A stretch of DNA of 64,000 nt, from the NCBI RefSeq assembly GCF_006542335.1, contig NZ_CP032485.1, positions 591,501 to 655,500 of the forward strand. The letters are read 5' to 3'. Of this stretch, positions 63,113-64,000 are shown in pieces. The stretch's first letter is position 1. The number at the start of each line of letters is the position of its first letter. The DNA is from Neokomagataea tanensis (lineage in GTDB: Bacteria > Pseudomonadota > Alphaproteobacteria > Acetobacterales > Acetobacteraceae). Both the position numbers and the translations under genes were made by a program. The notes beneath the pieces are model-generated. The model made no database searches and was not told where the DNA came from. It saw only the letters and a list, made by a program, of their open reading frames with translations.

Positions 63113-64000
<888 letters not shown>

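Overview
The window looks like a chromosomal segment from an acetic acid bacterium (Acetobacteraceae, Alphaproteobacteria). The evidence is a short-chain dehydrogenase closely resembling the Gluconobacter 5-keto-gluconate reductase, a Hint_2-domain protein of the kind common in this family, an rRNA operon ordered 23S-5S-tRNA-fMet, alphaproteobacterial-type gshA and rsmE next to ubiA, and base composition that is mid-50s percent GC by eye. The genus cannot be fixed from the sequence alone. Almost all of it is ordinary housekeeping and envelope biology. I see no phage, insertion sequence or CRISPR array.

Layout. 1-2.1 kb: end of a TonB receptor, a DUF4198 periplasmic protein and a class A acid phosphatase. 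2.2-10.8 kb: a YfhO-like membrane protein, a SelW-like protein, a minus-strand set of O-antigen-ligase-like protein, COG0523 GTPase and WD40 protein, an aldo/keto reductase and a glycosyltransferase. 11-14.7 kb: mtnA, a DUF2272 lipoprotein, a rhodanese and cysteine synthase. 14.8-21.7 kb: a two-component system with a Met/Pro-rich sensor, then a lipid A/Kdo operon in which a DUF374 acyltransferase is fused to WaaA, followed by lpxK and lpxL. 21.7-31.7 kb: an LpoA-like lipoprotein, rsmI, a class III aminotransferase, lolA, gshA, rsmE, ubiA, a methyltransferase and an MFS exporter. 31.7-34.7 kb: two tandem sugar porters. 34.8-40.6 kb: the yfgM-bamB-der set and dihydroorotase. 40.6-48.3 kb: asnB, a glycosyltransferase, gno, a GT9 heptosyltransferase, dnaQ, coaE, aroE and an N-formylglutamate amidohydrolase. 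48.4-51.5 kb: two TlpA-like thioredoxins, argH and a tiny lptM-like lipoprotein. 51.6-57.6 kb: the Hint protein, an AT-rich gap, GGCT-like, GNAT, gluQ, HNH and guaA. 58-62.7 kb: two tandem tRNA-Arg genes and an operon of a Tat-exported GH32 fructan hydrolase, an unknown secreted protein and a TpsB-type outer-membrane transporter. 62.8-64 kb: tRNA-fMet, 5S and the 3' part of 23S on the minus strand.

The most important technical observation is that five protein genes and the initiator tRNA each lack a single base, in all clear cases inside a G/C run. One of the genes is coaE, which should be essential. This points to base-calling errors in the assembly, although phase variation is a possible alternative for the three G6/G7 tracts.

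The most interesting biology is the GH32/TpsB operon, the DUF374-WaaA fusion, the Met-rich sensor kinase, and two decayed gene remnants hidden in intergenic gaps: the tail of a VIT/MbfA-type iron exporter between gshA and lolA, and the head of a P-loop kinase after the HNH gene.
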